Source of the DNA: Rhizoctonia solani
Taxonomy: Eukaryota; Basidiomycota; Agaricomycetes; Cantharellales; Ceratobasidiaceae
Assembly (NCBI RefSeq): GCF_016906535.1
Contig: NC_057375.1
Span: 1,426,001 to 1,490,000 of the forward strand
DNA length: 64,000 nt
Reading direction: 5' to 3'
The notes under the pieces are model-generated. The model ran no database searches. It was not told where the DNA came from and saw only the letters and a program-made list of their open reading frames with translations. Shown here in pieces: positions 35,313-48,282 of this stretch. The first letter of the stretch is position 1; each line of letters starts with the position of its first letter. The position numbers and the translations under genes were made by a program.

Positions 35313-37120
35313 ATGAACTTTTTCAAGGCTAAACAGGTGATTAACATAGTTCTGATAATATAATAAGATAAAAGCTGATGTGAACAGCGTACGCCATCTG
35401 AAATTGTGCGGGGACTGAGGGATGCGATCAACAAGCTGGACGCAGGGCCACCAGGGAGCGAGACGAGGCGCAAAGTGAGCGGCTGAATTAGCTAGATTCT
35501 TCATAGCTAACTAACATGATACAGGCTAGCGAAGATGTTACAAAAGGACTCCAACAAGTGAAGGGATTCTTACACGGTGACGGAGATCCAGGTCCAGAAC
35601 TCGTCGCCCAATTAGCCACGGAGGCATATGCTGCCGATCTCCTTCCAGCACTGGTCAAGTCGTGTGCAAAGTTCGACTTTGAGGCACGCAAGGACGCGGC
35701 ACAAGTCTTTTCACTGTTATTGAGGCGTCAAATAGGGAGCCGTAGTCCAACAGTCGAGTATATCGTCACAAGGGAGGTTATTGTCTTTGATGCACTCAAA
35801 GGGTGAGTTTTGTCTTGTTAAATCCATGAACAAAAGGCTGAGGGCGAGGAGATATGAGAACGAGGAAATCGCACTTAGTACCGGATTAATATTGAAAGAG
35901 ATGATTAAGCACGAGCCGATTGCGAGGATACTACTCTACTCAGACCAGTGCGTTAAATTCGACATATAGGTTTATTGAGCTCATGTGTCACAGGTTTTAT
36001 TCCTTCCCACACTATATCGAGGATACTACATTTGGGGTATCCTGTGATGCTTTTGCCAACCTGAAGGAAACCCTTACGAGACATAAACCGATGGTGGCCG
36101 AGTATCTTGAGGCGAATTACGATCGCGTAAGCTTTCTCCGCCAGTTTGCTACCTCTGCTAACTCGAGTCCCTAGTTCTTTACGATGTACACAAGTCTGCT
36201 AGTATCTAGCAACTATGTGACTAAACGTCAATCCCTTAAACTCTTGGGCGAGATACTATTAGACCGCGCTAATTTCAATGTCATGACGCGTTATATTGGC
36301 GTCGAGGCGAGTTTCAATTTCAGTTTTGAATACCTCTTTGATACTGACTTGGGTTTCACTTGGAAAATCGTTCTTAATGCATTTGATGTCCTTTCTCCGA
36401 CACTGTTCTCCCCAAACCGACGGACCAAATTACCAAACAGGCGAACCTTAAGATGATGATGAACCTTTTGCGCGATAAGAGCCGCAACATCCAATTTGAA
36501 GCTTTCCATGTGTTCAAGGTTCGTCATTTCATAATTTTTGTTCTGATATCCCGGATAGAGCAGACCTTTGGATATGGTTCGGGTGGAGTGGACTCTCAAG
36601 TTCTCATATTATGGCGGGGTGACCACTCGGACCAAGCTCAAAGGATGGAGGCTTGAATCTTTTCGGTGATGGTTGACTACGCTAGGAAGCCTGGCCCTGG
36701 TTGAGGGAATTTTGCAAGAGAGCGGTCAACCAGTGATAGCCTTTCATAGCGACGACCTGTTTGAAGCCATCAGACACTTTGCAGCATTCTTCGATCCTTT
36801 TCTCCGGTATTTGGTTGGGATCTACTACTAACAACCCTTATTATAATAGGTGTTTGTCGCCAATCCCAAGAAACCTGCACAGATTGAAGCAATCCTACGA
36901 CGAAACAAAGACAAGCTACTTACTTTCCTGAGAGACTTCCATAACGATAAGGAAGACGAGCAATTTAGCGTAAGCCCTTAACTTACTTTGTATAATTTAG
37001 TTCTCATGACTTTTCCCGCCTCTGCTCCTAAACCATTTGACTGGGCTGTCCAACCGAAATATCAAATAAACCAAACAGGACGAGAAACAATTCCTAATTA
37101 GCCAGATTCAGGCACTTTGA
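35313..37120 (+). CDS. hym1: Mo25/Cab39-family scaffold protein
   Basis: Armadillo-like scaffold that binds and activates STE20/GCK-type kinases. In fungi (yeast Hym1, fission yeast Pmo25) it acts in the RAM/MOR network for polarity and cell separation. Exon 1 is MNFFKAKQ (ATG 35313), exon 2 [20 protein letters not shown], exon 3 [19 protein letters not shown] through [19 protein letters not shown]. These are followed by [24 protein letters not shown]-like [59 protein letters not shown] and [20 protein letters not shown]. After a 331-nt intron come [20 protein letters not shown] and [15 protein letters not shown], and the end is [13 protein letters not shown] with TGA 37118-37120. All helical repeats of the family are present, at about the expected 330-340 residues. 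The intron at about 36300-36432 could not be placed to the base. Confidence 0.88.
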
Positions 37121-38236
37121 GTGATCTCATACGCACTTATCCGCATGTAACAAGCATTTTCGTTGACTTGTTTCTGTCAACATCGCTATCCTGTACACTT
37201 AATTTACCTTGATCTTGTATAGATTAGCCGAGCTGCAATTTAAGCTGGGCGCAGAATGATCACGACAGGCCGTGGAACATGGCTATGTTCGCCGAGCAGA
37301 AAGGATAGTTTAATTGATCATTTGACCTTCCCGCTCTCCATGCCTCTTCGATACACACCTGGTACTTTGGGTACCAATAATACGAAATTATCTTGTTTAT
37401 ATTATAAATAAACGGAATCACAGCATTCTCTTAAGATGACACACTAAAGCAGTACAACACAATCCCAAGTACTCGCTGTGAGCTCCAAAACAACAAGATC
37501 GGCGCTGGGCCTAGTCCTTTCGTTCTATAACACAACATGGTATGTATTGTGTCGGTTAGGTATTGGACAACCGAAAGTAGGTATACACCAACAATATTGT
37601 GCAGCTCGCCGGAGTGTGCCAATTGTTGAATGTGGTACTGCATGCGCACTGTGTTGCATCAGTCAACGTAAAGGCGCACAGGCGCCATGCATAATGAGGA
37701 CTAATACAGCCCCGGTTTATATCATACGTTGTACGTATGGGTCCGGCTCCATCCGAACAACATAATTTTTTTTGCCACCTCCACAAGTTCTATAGCAAGT
37801 CACACTTTGACTTTGAACTATTATTGGCGGGACGGTATCTAATTGGCGCCCTCTAGCTCGCGGGAGCCTGGAGCATTCCAAATACATTGGCATTCAGTTC
37901 GTCTGATGATGGAACACAACATCGGACTTTGTACGAACGAGGGCTTATCACCCAGGGGATTGGGACTGCCTTGTAAGGTTAAGCATGAAATAATGGCATC
38001 TTCCTCAAATGCTCTTTTCCAGGATACAATAAGCCTTGTGAGATTGTCTTTGTTCTGTGAGCGATTGAGAAATTCGCGTGACTCGACGATAAAGGCGTGC
38101 ATAAAGCCAGATGTGAGATGAACTATTCCTGACTGGGCCAAGATTCGAGTATTATCGTGTTGGTCCACTGAATTGAAGATCATGAAAATATTGTCTTATA
38201 TGAGGGTGCGTTTGCATAGGCACAGCAACCTTCCGG
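37121..38236. other. Convergent spacer with unassigned ORF
   Basis: Holds the 3' flank of MO25. A minus ORF at 37839-38183 (114 codons) might be the far 3' part of the decayed F-box gene, but I could not match it to the intact F-box sequence at 22513-25039. Nothing else is supported. Confidence 0.35.
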
Positions 38237-39286
38237 TCATCGATTTTCAGGACTCCGGTCCTCAGATTTATTGCGACAGGACATACATATACATGGGGAA
38301 ACATAAAAGCTAGGAAGGACGAATTTGGATGTCGACGTGCCCTTGCTTGACAATCGGGCATCATCCCTCGAGTCTTCCAGGAATTGTCGTGCCAGAATAT
38401 CATCCTTGCTGAGCGTGTTTTGTTGCACGCTCTCGCTCCCTTCTCACTAACCAATCTTTCATATTCTTTGCGTCCTTTTATATAAGCCGGTTAATAATAA
38501 TGGAGTCAATGAAATATCGAAACAGACCTGTCGTTGCCTCGCGATTAAATTTCTTCGTTCTTGCATCCATGACAAACATTCTGGATTAGGACTTCCGTCA
38601 GTTCTTCTGAAGCCCTTTATTTTGTGGTTTACGAATCCAACTTCAGACTGAAGACACCAATCTGAACATTTCCACTTTCCACGGTCAGACGGCGCGAGCT
38701 CTGAAAAAATGATCGAACTGAGCGAGCATGCTATTCGCTGAAGTTCGACGTACGAGGTGATGAGTACACGAGCCAAAAGAGCTTGACGCGCTCCAGATTT
38801 ATGGTCCTAATATGTCAGAACAAGATGTTGAAGGCTATTCTATCGATCAGGTAGGCTCAACCTACTTTTTATTGCGGCAGGTATCACAGAGGCGAATTAG
38901 CAGAGCCAACTCTATGGTACAATGTGTCGAATTGCCGCAGGCCTATCTGGCCTGTTAGAATCAAAGTAACTGCGAGGTTAATAGATTGGATGGGGTCATA
39001 CCGAGCATTCATTGGTAAGTAGCAAAGCTATATAACGGTGACTTGAAATGTCCTTGGGACGCGGTGGGAGATCTGAGTCTCTTTCTACGGCAGACCGCCA
39101 AAAGTGTGCAGCGCTCTGGTTGGTGAGCAACAGGTGGAAAGGCTTGCTTGTTCTTGAAAGATAGAGAAGACTTAGAGAATCAAGGTGCCAGATTATCTGA
39201 TTAGTAAGTTTAGCGTAAGATGCCAGAAAAATTAATATATAGTGATAACAGACTTCAGTTAGAATGTCTAGTGGTATACCGCTCAA
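38237..39286 (-). pseudogene. F-box protein gene fragment
   Basis: Reads SGIPLDILTEV, an intron, then LDSLSLLYLSRTSKPFHLLL, SAAHFWRSAVERDSDLPPRP and YIALLLTNECS (about 39280-39000). This is an F-box with the same downstream pattern as the gene at 22513: a CxxC-like block (LCDTCRNK, about 38880), then KWKCSDWCLQSEVGFVNHKI matching YKWRSWCLYSEAREVKAKL, then ERRNLIARQRQ and DDILARQFLEDSRDDARLSS. No ATG precedes SGIPLD in frame, stops interrupt 38990-38880, and the large C-terminal region is missing or unrecognisable. I take it as a truncated relative of the F-box family. Confidence 0.6.
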
Positions 39287-40700
39287 GTAATTAAAGTTTA
39301 GCTTTTTACCAAAGTGAGCTCAGGATTAGGATATCTTCATACAGGTCTCAAGAATAATTCACTTTACCCTTTGGGCGACAGGCTGTTCAATATTCAAAGT
39401 GATGAATCCCTGTAAGGAGTGGCGATGTTAACAAGCGCATGACGTATTTTGGATGCTCAGACAAACTATCGGAAGAGGTAAGCTAACTAAAGGAGAAATT
39501 ATGATATGGTTCATGGCATTTACCACTGGTATCCGTCGGCATAGCTGGCTCAACACCGGGGCTCAACCCTCTGTAATTATAAATTAGAGCGGGCCAGTAA
39601 AGATACCCGTTGATGATACTCCACATTTAAAGATTTTAATCAAGTGTGCTTGAGACTTGGGAGTATGTACGATAGCTTAAGAGGGGGACTAGGGGAAAAT
39701 AGGTGTAAACCAAGGCAAGTGAGGGGCGCAATACGAGCCCAGGTCTTAGTTTCTGGTATGCTAGCGCTTTAAATGGGATCTCCTATCGTTACGCCCCAAG
39801 TTAGAGGGCACAGGCCCATCATCATCGAGAATTAGGAGGGATTTTGGTGTCATGCCACGCACAATATCTGGTTTCGTGGACTTCCAGGACTTAAACGTAT
39901 ATGTATTTGATCAGCATAAGCTCAGCATTTCCGTATCAGTTCCGGGTAACCTCTTTAAAGCATCCCCGTGAGTTGGCTTATTCTAAACGTTAGGACACGT
40001 CAATTCTACACAATATCGCGTACCATCTCCTACACAGGCGATCTCCGATGCAAGAAGTCCGGACCCAAGATAGTGGCAACTGTATAGGCTGTGATACTGA
40101 CCCCGTTACTTACTATTCTCGCACACCGGCCTCAACACCAATCGTGTACCCAGTAACCGTAGACACTGGGCTCCCTTTATGTGCAGGTTTGACTACTTCT
40201 CAGACCTGTACATGTGTCGGTCCCTCCTGTAGATTGGTCTATTCTAATGCTATAAATGCATAGTACTGAGAACAGATCAACGATGGGTGAAGAATCTCCG
40301 TGACCGCGAGCGAGGCTCGTGGTGATCAATCCAAACTGTGATTAAATATAGTGGCACTATGAATAAAAAGGCAAGTGTATTACGAAGATCCCAAGACACC
40401 AGGATATATTCGATGTTGCGAAGCGAGCAATATGAGCGAAAAAAGGAAGAGAGATAGAGTATCGACAATATGAAGACAAACGGCTACATGGCCCGTGCTG
40501 AAGCTTCAGCTCAGTCATGGTTGTGTACCTACGCAAGCTACGATGGCACAGAACACTAAGCTATTGAATTCAGGCTTAAGCTTCGTTTATCTTTGTGATC
40601 GATAATTACAGGTCAGAAGTGAGCAATCGCGAGTCTTTGGCTATTGGATCCCACCAAATTCCTTAAAAAACACCTTGAATCAATAAAATCTAGTAGCGCT
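39287..40700. other. Intergenic with a possible small Cys-containing ORF
   Basis: A plus-strand ORF at 39852-39971 (MPRTISGFVDFQDLNVYVFD) and another at 40048-40263 (contains CIGCDTDPVTYYSRTPA and CAGLTTSQTCTCVGPSC) could be two exons of one small protein. No signal peptide or family is visible, so I do not call a gene. The rest shows no structure. Confidence 0.3.
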
Positions 40701-43532
40701 TCAACCTCCTCCGCAACCACCCTAAATTAACACATGTCTCACTTGAAAACCACCAGAAGTGAAGAAAAAAAAATAGACGCTTACCCCTCCACATGTACCT
40801 CCACCCATACAGCCTCCGCCTCCCGAGCATCCACCATTGCTGGCGCCCGCGCATACACCCATCGGGCCAATATAAAAACCTCCCATAGGAACCATAGGAT
40901 AAACACCCATCCCAGCTGCACATACACCGGCAGAGTGCTTTCCATCTAGAGGAGACGAAGTCAAGTTCTCCCCGTTCAGTACCCCGCCATCATGAGTAGC
41001 GCAAGTTTCGGCCCCATATGGAATAATCGGTGTTCTGAATAAATAGCTATTATTAACTTAGGTTTGATAGGAAAAAAATCTTACAGATTAGGGTCTGGCA
41101 TGGGAGGCATAAATCCCCGACCATGTCCTGCAGATCGTTGCACATTCATTGCTTCCCATCCATCTGGCGGAACTTTGCCCTTGTCCACATACGACTTCAT
41201 CTGCTTGTCCCACTTGGCGTACATAAGTGCTCTGTTATTACGGCGACTCTGGAACAAAGGCTGTCCCGTGATAATCATAGAATTATGCTCAGAAGGATGC
41301 GTAGTTGGCGCATCGCATTCATGGGTGGAAATAAGCTGCGGGCGAGAGTTGGAGAATTCGACGGCCTTGCCCTTTCCCCGGAATATTCGTGAAATCGATT
41401 CGCCTGGGTTGAAAGGCTTGTGTGTTGGTGGGCGTGAGCAACCACAGACATGATAAGGGACACCCCATCGTTGCTGCACATAATATTGGTTGGAGATGAA
41501 ATGACTACCGCAAATCATTATACATACTTCCCAATACTTCGCTGTCTGCTCGTATGCCTCTGATAGCTTGTTCTCTTCGACCTTGTCATCATGATCAATG
41601 AACTGTCCCAGGACTTCTAAAGTCCATATCCTTTTCGGTTTCGTATGAGCAATAATTAGAAATACGGTGGATGGGACTTTACCGGTAGCTCTGTTGTTTC
41701 AACTGATGGGTGTGCCATGCAAGATCCTGTAAAAGGCTATGAGAAATGTATGCATTGAAAATACAGCTAAAGCACATACAATATCCTATGCATAAAAAAT
41801 CAATGCACATATATGCGTCTATTGCTAAATTTACTTACAAGCGTCGGAACAAGCATTTTTCGACTTAACTGGCTCATGACATCCAGCCAAGCATGATAGC
41901 GGGCGATGCATCGATGAATTACGGTACAGTCATGATCAAATGCCTGAGGCTTTGTCCAGCCTAATCCAAGCATCTTGTCGATGAAACCTCCTTGGCGAAG
42001 GATCTGGATGAACATCGCGTATATCTGTAAGCAAGGTACCAGATAACAGGTAATGAAGACGTTACCGCGCCGCAAAGCTCTATAGAAAAAGGATAGTATG
42101 GGCATCGGTAGTAGCTTAAAATACGAGTAACCCTAGAACCAGATGAAGTGGTCGTTTGTGCGTACTGTTGATCACACTTACTGTGATCCTCCTCCTTTTA
42201 AACTTAACCCATTTTTGAGAGAGGTCTCTAGCTGCTTGATGGAATAGTTTATCGATCCTGCAAGCCAATCTCCGCGCGTAAACTTCATCGATGCTGGTGT
42301 GAAGAAGGCCTAACAGCAGAATATTAGAACGGTTTCCGAGAAAAGAAATTTTAACACACCTTGAGCAAAATGTCATTACTACGCATTGCCTGCTCGGGGT
42401 TCGGTTTCCCAGTTCTCCAATCCAACAATGTGCCACTGTATCAGACCATTGAGCCATGTTATATTAATTTATGAAAATAAGAGCTCACGAGATATAGGGC
42501 TTTTGCTCCGGATTACTTGATTGGTGAGTCAAACCAATCCGTACTTTGATAATATCGTCACACAAACCTCGAACCATCATGTCCTGACACAGGTTAATAT
42601 AGCTATGGGATTGAGCTCCTACTTACTTCTCGATTAAATACTCCCATACAAATATGACATCGAGCCTTGAAACCGTGTTCTGCAAATCCAGTTTTCTCAT
42701 TTGTGATCCAACAGACTTCATTTAGCGTGGATTTTTCGCATCTTGGACAAGGAACAAACATTGTGTTCGCAATAGTCGTGTTTGATGGACAGCACCACGG
42801 TTGTCCAGTAAGAGATTCAAAACGATTCTGCCTCTCGAGAGATGGGTGCAGGGCGGCTAGCGTATCGACATCTATGATCTTGTTCAAATGATTGAAAGGA
42901 AACCCTCTGTACTAAAAATGAGAATTAATCAAATGAATGATAAGCTTTCCTTACGATATACCCAGCAATTGTGATTTTTTGGTCAGTCCATCTTCATAAT
43001 ATACCCTTGGATTCAGCAAGTATGCGTGCCAAGCCATTAGCACATCCAATGGAGGTAGTTCGTCCTCGCTCAGCAACCTTGGGTTTGATGCGTCCAGGTC
43101 GACTGGAAGGCCCTTGGATAGCCATGCTGCGAACCGATCAACGGCTCGGGCCAAGTAGATCGCCCATAGCTCATCGGTCGAGCCGCGGACATCAACGCCT
43201 TTCTGAGATTTTATCTCTGACTTGAGGCGTGCAAAGGCTCCCAGAAAGACTAGGTGAGTTTTGACTTCGTACACAGTGACCAGATCATAGGGTTGAGTTG
43301 TTTTGCCATTGATAACAAGCGCTGGTGGAGGTCTAGGCTCAGGATTTTGACCCCCCGAAGCACAAGCTTGGGTGGCAGATATTGATACTTCGTTGCTAGA
43401 CTGTGGCTCAAGTGGAGGCTTGGAATCAATGAAGGCCCGAGGTGTTGAAGAACTGGACTCAAAAGCTGGCGGTGCCTCATCTCTTAAGTCTGAGGATGGG
43501 GTGTATGCTGATGGTGGGGCAGAATTTGTCAT
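40701..43532 (-). CDS. Glycine-rich domain-containing protein (DUF1399/GRDP)
   Basis: Start ATG at 43530-43532 (MTNSAPPSAYTPSSDLRDEA). After a disordered Ser/Pro leader, the DUF1399 region begins: FLGAFARLKSEIKSQKGVDV, RFAAWLSKGLPVDLD, PPLDVLMAWHAYLLNPRVYY (about 43000). A zinc-ribbon-like exon has VPCPRCEKS and ARCHICMGVFN (about 42650-42740). Next are KLGWTKPQAFDHDCTVIHRC-like and ARYHAWLDVMS (about 41890), DLAWHTHQLKQQSYR (about 41700), VLGQFIDHDDKVEENKLSEA, and GVPYHVCGCSRPP (about 41430). The C-terminus is Gly/Cys-rich: CAGASNGGCSGGGGCMGGG, then after an intron GGCGGG and the stop at 40701-40703. The WHxHQL and IDHDDKVEE blocks are diagnostic of GRDP proteins, known from plants (stress and development) and widespread but unstudied in fungi. 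The biochemical activity is unknown. Around eight introns are present and no clear break was found. Confidence 0.82.
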
Positions 43533-44247
43533 GAGTGTTTCGAGCCTTGTGATGGTCAAAGCAGCAGTCAAGTGTGTCAGTACGTGAGCTATATATGATG
43601 GGTGATGAAAGGTTCGATATAGTAGCCCGATGTATAAGGCACCGTAAGGCACCTGGAATACTTTATCCACGTGTGCTTGGACGTTCAAAATCAGAATACG
43701 TAGGATCCTTGACAGAACATTGTGGGTACGGTAGCACTGCAATACCGTGGGGGTGACCGAGTGACTGGAATATACTTATGTAACTCGACGGATCCGACTG
43801 TACTGGGCACAGAAGAAACGCTCAACTAATCTACGCCGTACCAGATACATCCAACATATGCGCACGTTTGCGATCGCATGCCTTCCATTGGCGCCCAGTG
43901 TCTTCCTGGTATAAATTTATTATATCTATCTCATCAACGATAGATCAGTAGCCGAGCCAGTCATGTTTCAGTAATCCTTGGGCTCGGATCGTTGTTCTTG
44001 GTCCTACCATACCAAGGGCGAGGATGATTCATTGTATCGTAGCTACAGGATTCCCCATGTGTATAATTGTGGAAATAAGCCAAATGGTGCGAATCGCAAT
44101 TGCTCGAACGTGAAGCAAGCAGATGGAAAAAGGTAAAGGAAGGTTAAACAACATAACAGAAATCCCAAATGTTAAGCATTAGATCAAATGGCATTCAAGC
44201 AAGAAAACGCACATATATACTGTGGGTGTTGTATAAGCCAAAAAGAT
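43533..44247. other. Intergenic, promoter side of the GRDP gene
   Basis: No gene is recognisable. It includes the 5' flank of the GRDP gene and the 3' flank of the tRNA gene. Confidence 0.4.
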
Positions 44248-44333
44248 TCCCTCGGAACGGGTTCGAACCATTGACCTTGAGATTTTAGATTGCTCATTAC
44301 AGTCTCACGCTCTTCCAACTGAGCTACCAAGGG
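44248..44333 (-). tRNA. tRNA-Tyr (GTA) with 13-nt intron
   Basis: On the minus strand the 5' arm CCCTTGG pairs with CCGAGGG before discriminator A at 44248. The D-arm is gctcagttggaagagc. The anticodon stem is TGAGA/TCTCA, holding CTGTAA with anticodon GTA followed by a short intron after position 37. The T-arm is AATGG-TTCGAAC-CCGTT. An intron directly 3' of the anticodon is the rule for nuclear eukaryotic tRNA-Tyr. A-box and B-box promoters are intact. It decodes UAC/UAU. Confidence 0.93.
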
Positions 44334-44452
44334 TTGATATCCAGGATCAGCAGTAACGTCAAGACTATTTTATAATACTCCAACCGGAACAGGATGTTTC
44401 TATGAGAGAAAAATGGACAAAGCAAATTCAAAATACTAGCTAGAATGTGCAA

Positions 44453-47400
44453 CTAAAGATACAGAGATGAACAGAAGATGACTGAGTTTTGGCGCTCGAG
44501 CATTTCGCTCGCTTTTGTAAACTTGGCCTCGAGCTCGGTGTTTCCGATCGCGTGTGCGGCCTGAGTCATTTGGCGGATGAGCTCCTGCAAACGTCTGAAC
44601 ACACGGATGAGGGAGCCTTCAAATTGGTCCGTCATCTAGACCAGTGTTAGATTAATCGGGTTAACCTCCAGATAGATGGGACGTACCTTGCAGATATCAG
44701 CGAATTTAGCACCCCTGCACCATTGCAACACTGCATCCATCAGCTCCACCTTGAAGCTCTGTACATACTCCTCCTCATCAACAGGCATTTTGCTCTCCTT
44801 TGCTACCTTGGCGATCCTTCTCGCTATTTCCTGCAAAGTTCTCAGCGGGCCAGCAAGTTCCTCTTTGAGTTTCGTCGCTTGTTCGCTCTGCCAAACAGCT
44901 CAATACTAGTCATCGGATGGAATAATAAGACTCACCTTTTCAGTAAATACGAAGCAGCTCAATAGTGCGGCACATTGCTCCGGCAATAGGCTGTTGAATA
45001 CCCCGTTGAAGACCATCTCGGTCAAGAGCAGTTCATCACCGGTGCTAATCTCGCAAGCGACCCTGCCTTTGATCTCGACCACATCGTCAGTGCTCGCAAA
45101 CCCTAACCGGCGCAAGACTCGCTTTCGGCATTTGAGCTCATCCATCTGCATTACGTCCTGTGCAGCGCCAAGAGTCTTTTTCAGGACCCGAATCTGAGCA
45201 CTGAGATCTTGTTTCTGCGCATATGCGTCGTAGAGTGTAGGCAGCCGGGGGTCAGAGTGTAAGGCATGTCCTTCGAGCTGTCTCTCTAGCGTAGCGATTC
45301 TCTGTCCCAGGTGAGTAACAAATCCAAGAACACCCAAGATAACTCACCTCGACCAGCTCCTTAAACTTTACGTCCTTGATGTTCATGTTATTAATAGGAT
45401 CTAACAGGGCGATCCCCTTTGGGAACCGCCTCTTGACTTCGGTAACAACTTTCCACAGGGTCTCTCGTGCAGAAACGGGACGCAAGTCTTTCGACATATG
45501 AACACGGATGTGACTGATGCTTGCTATCGTTGACAAAAGCACGGGGCATACGAGTGGCTCCCCTTCCTGCCCAGCAGGGCATGGCTTAAACGCCCCCGAA
45601 GAGGTGGCTTCAGTCGATTTGGTATTACCGGTCGTCGTGGATCCCTTGGCACAATTGAGGAGCACATCCACAACGTATTTTTCTTGGGGTGGAAGGGACT
45701 CAAACGCAGTGATTGCAGATTTGTTATTCTATTCGCTCGTTAGCAAAGAATAACCCAACTATAGCCGTACATACTTTGGGAGCAGCTCGCTGTGTAAAAT
45801 TAACCACGACACCCCACCCAAAATCTTGGTCACCATGTTTGACTGTGACCAATCGTCCAGGTTGCAAGAATGGCAATGCATATGTTGGATGCGTAATAAC
45901 GGTCCGGAAGTCCTTTCCAAGCTCGTCCAATTGGTTTCGAATCTCATAGTATTCACTAATGGATTCTTCCTCAGGTACGACCAGTTCGGCTTTCTTTTCC
46001 TCCAACTCCGTAAGCTCTAAAACAAGGATCAGCCCCGTACTAAGCTCGGCCAGTTATCAACTCACGAGACTCCAAGGCAGGAACCTTGGTGCCATTCTGG
46101 TACTGATAGAAGCACCTCTCAAGCATGTACTCGGGGCTTACACCCTCCACCCGCATCAAGTTCAAAACCATATTGTATCCCAAATGGAAAGCCGAGTCGA
46201 GCCGATCCGCCTCGCCCTTGACCATTCCCTTGGCCGTCGCGGGTTCCAGCTTGGCGTTCACCATCATAATTACCACTCCTCGATCGTCCAACCCTCGACG
46301 TCCAGCACGACCGGACATTTGAATGTACTCTCCAGAAGATAGCGGACGAACGCCCCGTCCATCGAATTTCTCCACGTCTGTAAAGACGACCGTTTTGGCT
46401 GGCATGTTCAACCCGATTGAAAATGTTTCCGTCGCAAAAAGAACCTTGATGAGTCCTTCTTGAAAGAGAATTTCGATGACTTCCTTGAGGATAGGAAGTA
46501 GACCTCCGTGATGGATCCCGATACCACGCTTGAGCAACGGCAGCAAATGCTCAATCTGAGGTAGCTTTCGGTCTTCCTCGGACAGTGCCGCAATAGCGTT
46601 TGTGTATACGTTTTGGACCATCTCTTGTTCCTCCTCCGAGTTGCACTCCAGTTTAGACATTTGAAGAGCGAGCGCTTCGCATTCACGTTTACTAAATGCA
46701 AACACAATGACTGGATTGAAGTTTTTGGCAATAATCATCTTGACAATCTTATAAATGTCCGAAGGGCCTAGTCATAGGTGAGTTGAAAGCCAAGGACAGA
46801 AAGAGTGATACTTGCCTTTGGTTCCTCCACCTTTTTTTGTCTTCCCCCTTTTGTTACGCCCACCCAGTGGGTCTGCCGGGTCTTCACCTTGCATCGAAGC
46901 CAATTTGCCCATTGCTTTCTGGAAATTATCTTCTCGAAACTCGCTTTTTTCGTTGACGACAAGATAGATGCCATCACCGCCAGCAGGAAAGAGATAGTGT
47001 TGTAAGGGAGTGGGTCGGAAGTTGGTGTAAACAACATGACAGGGTTGTTCGTGTATTTTAGAAATCCAATGAGCGAATTCCATGGCGTTGGGAATTGTGG
47101 CCGAAAGGAAAACGTATCGAACGGTGTGAGGGAGTAAAATAATAGTCTCCTCCCAAACAACGCCACGCTCTGGTAGCGAGGTTTATTGAGCAGGATGTAG
47201 ATAAATTTGAGATGAACTTACCAGCATCTCGCATGTAGTGGATCTCGTCAAAAATAACCCAGGCAACTTCACGCATGATCTCCGAACCTCTGTATAGCAT
47301 TGAACGGAGAATCTGAGCCATGATATGAGCATGATAACACCATAATCTAAGAGAGCCTACCTCGGTGGTCATGACCAAACATGAAGCAGTGGGATTAATG

Positions 47401-48154
47401 GTGACATCCCCTGTCATAAGTCCAACGTCTCCGAACTCGGCCAACATTTCTCGGTACTTTTGATTACTAAGGGCCTGTTGTACGGCTTAAGCTGTGGGTC
47501 TAGCCAGAATAATTAAACGCACCTTGATTGGACTGGTGTAAATCACCCGCTGTTTGTCTCTCAGGCATTTTGCGATCGCATACTCGGCAACAACTGTCTT
47601 GCCGGCGCTAGTGTGTGCAGAAACCAGCACAGACTCGTTTCGGTCAATAGCGTACACAGAGAGTTGCTGGAATGGATCTAATGTGAAGGGATAGACCCGT
47701 GCTGGTTTCTCTGGAGGAACATGCTCCTTAATAGGTGTATATGGATATCCAGGAGGAACAGCGACTTGATGTCGAACCTGGTAAAACTTAGCAAACGAAC
47801 AATGATTAGATAAATGTATCATACCTGGTGAGTGAGCTTCAAACTGCCCCCTTGTTCCGACGTCTCCTGACCGGTCAAGCCATGGCTGACTGCGACTTCG
47901 CGTTCTGCCTGTACCTCGACAGCGTCCACTTCGACAGATTCTGGAGCGTCGATTTTTTGCTTTTTGACGGCTGGCTCAGCAGGACTTGCCTCTTCGTCTT
48001 GTAACGTCGGTTTCGTTTCGCCACCAACCTCCGTGCTAGGTGCTGCTTCACCCACACCTGCTTTTCGCTTTTTCCTTTTGGGCTTGGATTCGCTAATCCC
48101 CTTATCCATAGCAGGGCCACTATCGCCAGTAATATGAGAAAATAAGTCGTCCAT
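44453..48154 (-). CDS. mtr4: MTR4-type Ski2-like RNA helicase of the nuclear exosome
   Basis: 3'-5' DExH helicase that feeds RNA to the nuclear exosome as part of TRAMP-like complexes. Start [19 protein letters not shown] (ATG 48152-48154), followed by a Lys/Glu-rich tail with nuclear-localisation-like PKRKKRK. Helicase core: [20 protein letters not shown], Walker A AHTSAGKT (about 47600), [24 protein letters not shown] box in [12 protein letters not shown] (about 47240), [76 protein letters not shown], and motif [12 protein letters not shown] (about 46310). An arch/KOW segment ([20 protein letters not shown]) and the DSHCT C-terminal helical domain ([20 protein letters not shown]) follow, ending [10 protein letters not shown]. 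About ten short introns; all helicase motifs are intact. Full family length, about 1,050 residues. Confidence 0.95.
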
Positions 48155-48282
48155 TATAAAATCAAGGCCCGAGTGGAGGGTGAAATCAAGAAATTATCGC
48201 GTTACACAGTTCCAGGTCCTGCTGACAAATACAAAAACAAACAAACCACCACTATACTGAGAACGAAGCATATATACTATGT

